NCBI GenBank assembly: GCA_029210625.1
Contig: JARGFU010000001.1
Span: forward strand, 389,806-453,805
Direction: 5' to 3'
Source of the DNA: Deltaproteobacteria bacterium
Lineage (GTDB): Bacteria > Myxococcota > Myxococcia > SLRQ01
Length of the DNA stretch: 64,000 bases
Shown: one piece after another, positions 59,466 to 64,000 of the stretch
Layout of the letters: each line of letters opens with the position of its first letter
Position numbering within the stretch: position 1 is the first letter of the stretch
Notes under the pieces: generated by a model
Told to the model about the DNA's origin: nothing
What the model saw: only the letters and a program-made list of their open reading frames with translations
Databases searched by the model: none
Position numbers and translations under genes: made by a program

Positions 59466-59629
59466 CGACCCATGACCCCGAACCGGGCGGAAAGCTCGAA
59501 TTTCGATCCTGAAGGGGTTCTGGAGGCCATCCTGGATCCGGCCGGAGGCACAGCGATCCACCCCGGGCAAGTGCCGAGTCTGCGTTGTCGAAACTTTTTT
59601 ACGCATGAAATGCGCGAGGCCGGGGCAGC

Positions 59630-61213
59630 TTGACTGATCGACCCCAGAAGCCCGGAAAACGACCCAGAAGCTGGGATTCCGTGGGGATACGGCTCGGAGC
59701 CCTGCTGGTGGCCTCCCTCCTGGCCATCACCCTCATCACCCTGGTCATCGAGCAGACCGTCCACGAGCGCCGGGTGCGCACCGATTTCCAGGCCCGCTAT
59801 CAGCTCCTCTCCAGCCAGACCTTCGAGCTGATGCTCCTCGCCATGCGCCAGGAGGCGCCGGCCTCGGTGGACGAGATCCTCACGATGGCCGCCGACAACC
59901 CGCAGATCGACCACGTGCGGGTCCTCGACACCTCCGGGCGGGTCCGCCACTCCTCCGCGAGCGCCGAGATCGGCCAGCAGACCCCCCTGCGCAACATCAG
60001 CGGCCTGAAGCCCGGGGAGGTCCGGGTCATCCGGAGCGAGGTGGGGGGCCGCCCGGTGGCCGACGCCCTCTCCCCCATCGCCAACGCCCCCCGCTGCCGG
60101 GCCTGCCACCCGGTGGGGGAGGTCAACGGCATCATGGAGGTGCGCCTCGACGCCGCCCGGGCCGTGCAAGAGCTGCAGTCCAACCGGATCGTGGTCTTCT
60201 TCCACGTGGGGCTCGGGGTCCTCCTCATCTTCGGGGTCCTCTGGCTGCTGGCCCGCCGGATGGTCCTGCGGCCCCTCTCCGAGCTCGGCGCCTCCATGAA
60301 GTCGGTGGCCGGCGGCGACCTCTCCACCCAGATCAGCCTGGAGGCCCCGGCCGAGCTGCGGGAGGTGGCCGCCTCGTTCAACGAGATGACCCGGCACCTG
60401 AAGGAGGCCCGGCGGCAGCTCGAGCACCACCACCAGGACGACCTGGTGCGGGCCGACCGCCTGGCCACGGTGGGCGAGCTGGCCTCCACCATGGCCCACG
60501 AGATCCAGAACCCCCTGGCCGGCCTCTCGGGGGCGCTGCAGGTCTTCGCGCGGGATCCGGCCTTCGCCCACCGCAAGGAGATCCTCGAGGAGCTCGACGC
60601 CACCGTGCGGCGGCTCTCGAACACCGTGCGCGAGCTGCTGCGCTTCGGCCGGCAGTCGAACCCCGAGCTCCAGCCCACCGATCTCAACGAGCTGGCCCGG
60701 ATGGTGGCCCTCTTCCTCGAGCAGCAGCTCGCCGGCAAGGGCAGGATCGCGATCCACACCCAGCTCGAGGAGGCGCTGCCCGAGGTGCTCCTCGATCCCC
60801 AGCAGTTCCGGCAGGTGCTGCTCAACCTCTGCCTCAACGCCGTGCAGGCGATGAAGGAGGGGGGCGGCGAGCTCTTCATCGTCACCGAGGCCGTCGAGCA
60901 CCCCGAGAGCCCCTCCGGCGAGTCCGGCCCGCCCAGCGGGCCCGGTGTGCGCGCCACGGTGCGCGACACGGGCCCGGGCATCGAGCCCGAGCGCCTCGAG
61001 CTGATCTTCCGGCCCTTCTACACGACCAAGATCCGGGGCACCGGCCTCGGCCTCGCCATCGCCCGCCGCATCGTCGAGAAGGTGGGCGGCCGGCTCACCC
61101 TCGAGAGCGAGGTCGGGGTCGGCACCACCGTCAGGATCGACCTGCTCCCCCGCGCCGTCGCCGAGGCGAAGGTGGCGAACGAGGGCGGGCTCGATACGGG
61201 AGAAGACTCATGA
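59630..61213 (+). CDS. Sensor histidine kinase with periplasmic c-type heme motif
   Basis: 527 residues; TTG start (the only start near, with an in-frame TGA at 59606; GTG at 59681 is the alternative). Transmembrane helices at about 18-40 and 187-208 flank a periplasmic PAS/Cache-like domain that contains CRACH (residues 156-160), a c-type heme site. Then a HAMP (LRPLSELGASMKSVAGGDLS), the phosphoacceptor H290 in STMAHEIQNPLAGLSG, and an HATPase domain with N, G1 (DTGPGI) and G2 (GTGLGLAI) boxes. It is predicted to sense redox state or a heme ligand in the periplasm. It overlaps the response regulator gene (ATGA). Confidence 0.92.
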   Translation: MTDRPQKPGKRPRSWDSVGIRLGALLVASLLAITLITLVIEQTVHERRVRTDFQARYQLLSSQTFELMLLAMRQEAPASVDEILTMAADNPQIDHVRVLDTSGRVRHSSASAEIGQQTPLRNISGLKPGEVRVIRSEVGGRPVADALSPIANAPRCRACHPVGEVNGIMEVRLDAARAVQELQSNRIVVFFHVGLGVLLIFGVLWLLARRMVLRPLSELGASMKSVAGGDLSTQISLEAPAELREVAASFNEMTRHLKEARRQLEHHHQDDLVRADRLATVGELASTMAHEIQNPLAGLSGALQVFARDPAFAHRKEILEELDATVRRLSNTVRELLRFGRQSNPELQPTDLNELARMVALFLEQQLAGKGRIAIHTQLEEALPEVLLDPQQFRQVLLNLCLNAVQAMKEGGGELFIVTEAVEHPESPSGESGPPSGPGVRATVRDTGPGIEPERLELIFRPFYTTKIRGTGLGLAIARRIVEKVGGRLTLESEVGVGTTVRIDLLPRAVAEAKVANEGGLDTGEDS

Positions 61214-62562
61214 AGAAGCGCGTCCTGGTGGTCGACGACGAGAAGCTGATCCGCTGGACCCTCGTCGAGACCATGTCCCGCGCCGGGCACGAGGTGCTCG
61301 AGGCGACCAACGGGGTCGAGGCCCTGCGCATCGCCGAGGCCGAGCTGCCCGACGCCATCCTCCTCGACCTGAAGATGCCCGAGATGGACGGGCTCACCGT
61401 CCTCTCGGAGCTCGAGCAGCGGCAGATCGACGCGGCGGTGATCGTGATCTCCGCCCAGAGTGATCTGGAGACCGCGGTGGAGGCCATGCGCCGGGGCGCC
61501 GAGGACTTCATCAAGAAGCCCTTCGACGCCGACGAGGTCGAGGTCGTCGTCGCCCGCTCCCTCGACCGGCGGGTCGCGACCCGTGAGCTGGCCCGCCAGC
61601 AGGCGCAGGCCGAGGCCGCCTTCCAGGTGAATCGTCTCTCGGGAGACTCACCCGCCACCGAGGAGCTGCGGCAGCTCCTGCAGCGGGTGGCCGACTCGGA
61701 TGCCCGGGGCGTGCTGGTCACCGGCGAGTCGGGCAGCGGCAAGGGCCTCGTCGCTCACATCCTCCACTTCGGCAGCCGCCGCCACTCCGAGCCCTTCGTG
61801 CGGCTGACCTCGGTGGGGCGGGAGGACGACGTCCTCGAGCGGGAGATCTTCGGCTTCGAGAAGGCCGCCGTCCCCTCGGCCGCCGCCGCGGGAAGGGGGC
61901 TCATCGAGCGGGCCTCCGGCGGCACCCTCTACATCGAGGAGGTCGCCGACCTCCCGCTGATCTGCCAGGCCCGCCTCGTCGACGTGATCGAGGACCGGGT
62001 CGTGCGCCGGGTCGGCGGCGTGCGCTCCCTCGCGGTGGACGTGCGGGTCGTCGCCGCCACCAACAAGGACCTCGCCGCGCGGGTGGAGGAGGGCAAGTTC
62101 CGCGAGGACCTCTACTACCGGCTCTCCTCGGTGCCCCTGCACCTGCCGCCCCTGCGCGATCGGCTGGATGATCTGCCCGCCCTGACCCGGAGCCTGCTCG
62201 AGGAGCTGGCCCCCGAGCTCGGCGCCCGCTGCGAGCCCCTCACCGAGGCCGTGCTCGCCCGCCTGCGCCAGCACGACTGGCCCGGCAACACCCGAGAGCT
62301 GCGCAACGTGCTGGAGCGCGCGATGATCCTCGCCGGCGGCCGCTGCATCGAGCCCTCCGACGTCGCCGTCTCCCGCCCCCGCGCCTCCACCGCGCCCGAC
62401 CCCACCACCCTCGCCTTCGAGGGCATGACCCTCGACGAGGTCGAGCGCGAGCTCATCCGCCGCGCCATGGAGCGGGCCGGCGGCAACCAGGCCAAGGCCG
62501 CGCGGGCGCTGGGCCTCTCGCGCGACACGCTGCGGTACCGGTTGAAGAAGCACGGGATGTGA
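61210..62562 (+). CDS. NtrC-family response regulator with degenerate GAFTGA
   Basis: 450 residues: receiver (D53; acidic pair D9-D10; K103), AAA+ domain (residues about 145-385) and Fis-type HTH (residues 423-448, GGNQAKAARALGLSRDTLRY). The AAA+ domain is present but altered: Walker A is GESGSGKG (172-179), Walker B has GGTLYIEEV instead of GGTLFLDEI, and the GAFTGA loop that contacts sigma54 reads AAVPSA (219-224). The R-finger-type FREDLYYRL and LPPLRDRLDDLP segments are kept. It is the partner of the heme kinase by position. Confidence 0.9.
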   Translation: MKKRVLVVDDEKLIRWTLVETMSRAGHEVLEATNGVEALRIAEAELPDAILLDLKMPEMDGLTVLSELEQRQIDAAVIVISAQSDLETAVEAMRRGAEDFIKKPFDADEVEVVVARSLDRRVATRELARQQAQAEAAFQVNRLSGDSPATEELRQLLQRVADSDARGVLVTGESGSGKGLVAHILHFGSRRHSEPFVRLTSVGREDDVLEREIFGFEKAAVPSAAAAGRGLIERASGGTLYIEEVADLPLICQARLVDVIEDRVVRRVGGVRSLAVDVRVVAATNKDLAARVEEGKFREDLYYRLSSVPLHLPPLRDRLDDLPALTRSLLEELAPELGARCEPLTEAVLARLRQHDWPGNTRELRNVLERAMILAGGRCIEPSDVAVSRPRASTAPDPTTLAFEGMTLDEVERELIRRAMERAGGNQAKAARALGLSRDTLRYRLKKHGM

Positions 62563-62575
62563 GGTCGGGGTCTCG

Positions 62576-64000
62576 ATGACATCCGACCGCGAGACGAAGC
62601 TGCGACGCTGGTGGTCACTGGCGGTCTTCGGGGCAGCGGTGGCGGTCTACCTGCCGACCCTGGGCCACGGCTTCGTCTTCGACGACGACGTGCTGGTGGT
62701 CCGCAACGAGGTCGTCCATGAGGGCTCCCTCGCGCGCCTCTTCTCCACCAGTCACTGGGAGGGCGCCGGTCTGCGGGCCGATCTCTATCGCCCCATTCCG
62801 GCCGCCACCTACGCTCTGGACCACGCCCTCTGGGGGCTCGATCCCCTCGGCTATCACCTGACGAACCTGCTGCTCCACGCGCTGGCCGCCCTGCTCCTGC
62901 TCTGGCTGGCCTGGACCTGGCGGCTGCCTGCGCTCCCTGCGGGTCTCGCGGGCCTCGCCTTCGCCCTGCATCCCATCCACGTCGAGGTGGCGGCCCACGT
63001 CGCCGGCCGCAAGGACGTCCTGGTGACGGTCTTCTTGCTGGCGGCCCTCCTGGCCCACGCGCGGTGGCGCCGTGGTGGCGACGCGCGCTGGCTCCTGCTG
63101 GCACCCCTCTTCCTCGCCGCCGGGCTCTTCTCGAAAGAGAACGCGATCGTCGGGCTCGGATTGCTGCCCTTGCAGGACCTCCTCATCGACCGGAGAGAGC
63201 CGGTCCGGTGGCGACGTCTCGCGGCCCTCTATGGCGCCTACGCCCTGGTGACCCTCGGCTGGGCTGCGGCACGCTGGAGCGTCGTCGGCGCGCTCGCCTC
63301 CACCGTGGTTCCCTTCCTGGACAACCCCCTCGTCGAGGCGAGCCTCACCGGGCGCTGGATGACCGCACTGGCGGTGCTCGGCCGGGGCCTGGGAGCCCTC
63401 GTCTGGCCGACGACCCTCTCTCCCGACTACTCCTTCGATGCGCTGCCAGTGGTGCGCTCGGCGCTCGACCCCGGCTTCGTGGGCAGCCTCCTCCTCCTCG
63501 GCCTGCTCACCTGGCTGGCGGCGCGCAACTGGCGAGCACGGCCCGCCGTCACCGCCGGCCTGCTCTTCTGGGCCGGAGCCATCTTCCCGACCTCGAACCT
63601 CTTGCTGGTCATCGGAACCATCTACGGAGAGCGCCTGCTCTATCTCCCGAGCGCCGGCATCGCCCTGGCCGCGGCCGCACTGCTCCCCGCGGAGCTCGGC
63701 ATCGCCCGGCCTCGGGGCAAGGCGATCCTCGCGCTGGCGGCAGGCCTCCTGCTCGCCTGGTCGGCGAGGAACCTGCACTACTCCGCCGCCTGGGAGAGCG
63801 AGGCCACGCTCTTCGCCTGGGCCGCCCGGGCCGTGCCGGGATCGGCGAAGGTTCACCACAAGCTCGGTGAGCGAGCGATGGCCGAGGGACGCCACGCCGA
63901 GGCCGAGGCCGCCTTCGCCCGGGCGCTGGCCATTCACGACGAGGCCTTCCAGACCCACCGGGGTCGTGCGGCGGCGCTGCGCGGCCTGGGTCGCCTCGCC
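62576..64000 (+). CDS. TMTC-like TPR membrane glycosyltransferase, partial
   Basis: 475 residues visible from the ATG at 62576; it runs off the window. The protein is polytopic. The family signature near the N-terminus is YLPTLGHGFVFDDDVLVV, then YRPIPAATYALDHALWG, HLTNLLLHALAALLLL, AFALHPIHVEVAAHVAGRKD and SKENAIVG. This is the TMTC/DUF1736 O-mannosyltransferase-like layout with DD in the first loop. TPR repeats begin near the end (AEGRHAEAEAAFARALAIHD). It probably glycosylates exported proteins. It starts 14 bp after the regulator stop, so it may be in that operon. Confidence 0.85.
   Translation, partial: MTSDRETKLRRWWSLAVFGAAVAVYLPTLGHGFVFDDDVLVVRNEVVHEGSLARLFSTSHWEGAGLRADLYRPIPAATYALDHALWGLDPLGYHLTNLLLHALAALLLLWLAWTWRLPALPAGLAGLAFALHPIHVEVAAHVAGRKDVLVTVFLLAALLAHARWRRGGDARWLLLAPLFLAAGLFSKENAIVGLGLLPLQDLLIDRREPVRWRRLAALYGAYALVTLGWAAARWSVVGALASTVVPFLDNPLVEASLTGRWMTALAVLGRGLGALVWPTTLSPDYSFDALPVVRSALDPGFVGSLLLLGLLTWLAARNWRARPAVTAGLLFWAGAIFPTSNLLLVIGTIYGERLLYLPSAGIALAAAALLPAELGIARPRGKAILALAAGLLLAWSARNLHYSAAWESEATLFAWAARAVPGSAKVHHKLGERAMAEGRHAEAEAAFARALAIHDEAFQTHRGRAAALRGLGRLA

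Larger units (their letters stand above)
59116..59629. other. 514-bp divergent regulatory region
   Basis: No convincing gene. It contains the reverse-strand sigma54-type promoter, the forward-strand one, a 24-bp palindrome and a repeated GGGGCATAT motif. The sequence is less GC-rich than the coding parts. The forward 5' leader, from about 59451 to 59629, is about 180 nt and also holds a short reading frame (59409-59633) without clear coding character. Confidence 0.7.

Noticed and set aside
59409-59633. Short forward reading frame in the regulatory region (74 residues)
   Set aside because: Codon use and composition do not look coding, and it overlaps the sigma54 promoter and palindrome.

Overview
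The window is a very GC-rich chromosomal segment, with G or C at most third codon positions, from an uncultured or little-studied deltaproteobacterial lineage, most likely Myxococcota. Pointers are many secreted lipoproteins of unknown function, a TonB-fused outer-membrane receptor, MopE-type Cys/Asp repeats, an FHA protein, sigma54-like promoters and several large multiheme cytochromes. No rRNA, tRNA, CRISPR or insertion sequence was seen. One gene (5263-6742) is broken by two frameshifts.

Layout: 1-5.2 kb, a reverse-strand F1 ATP synthase operon (atpHAGDC) without the F0 genes. 5.3-14.6 kb, a frameshifted ZU5 lipoprotein, a coupled FHA / metallo-beta-lactamase-fold / membrane-protein trio, then lipoproteins and a FadL-type porin separated by good intrinsic terminators. 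14.6-19.2 kb, a molybdenum-hydroxylase group (SsnA-like, XdhD-like, MocA-like). 19.3-29.7 kb, lipoproteins, a secreted amidohydrolase, an rRNA methyltransferase, a secreted caspase-fold protein, an RND exporter and a SirB1-like protein. 29.7-36.6 kb, a reverse-strand Tad-like set of class III prepilin-type proteins, a small twin-CX3C protein, a PilT-like ATPase and a glutamine amidotransferase. 36.7-48.4 kb, a TonB-dependent receptor, a 13-repeat MopE-like lipoprotein with a FlgO/CsgG-like partner, small membrane proteins and an acyl-CoA-ligase-like gene.

The most striking region is 48.4-62.6 kb. A tightly overlapping reverse-strand operon encodes a parvulin-type prolyl isomerase, two outer-membrane beta-barrels, two NHL beta-propeller lipoproteins and cytochromes with 4, 8 and about 18-19 heme motifs. 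It is preceded by a well-expressed-looking OmcE-like tetraheme cytochrome gene (58450-59115). I read this as an extracellular electron transfer locus: a porin-cytochrome conduit plus a candidate polymerising cytochrome filament with its assembly factors. The 514-bp divergent intergenic region holds two sigma54-type promoters facing opposite ways. On its other side lies a two-component system whose sensor kinase carries a periplasmic c-type heme motif (CRACH). Its NtrC-like partner has lost the GAFTGA loop. The system could therefore sense redox state through heme and control the cytochromes, by a mechanism that departs from the NtrC textbook case.

Three copies of a roughly 80-bp perfect or near-perfect palindrome (GGGGTCAGACCCC core) lie at gene borders. 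In one of them the only arm mismatch creates the stop codon of the adjacent methyltransferase gene.
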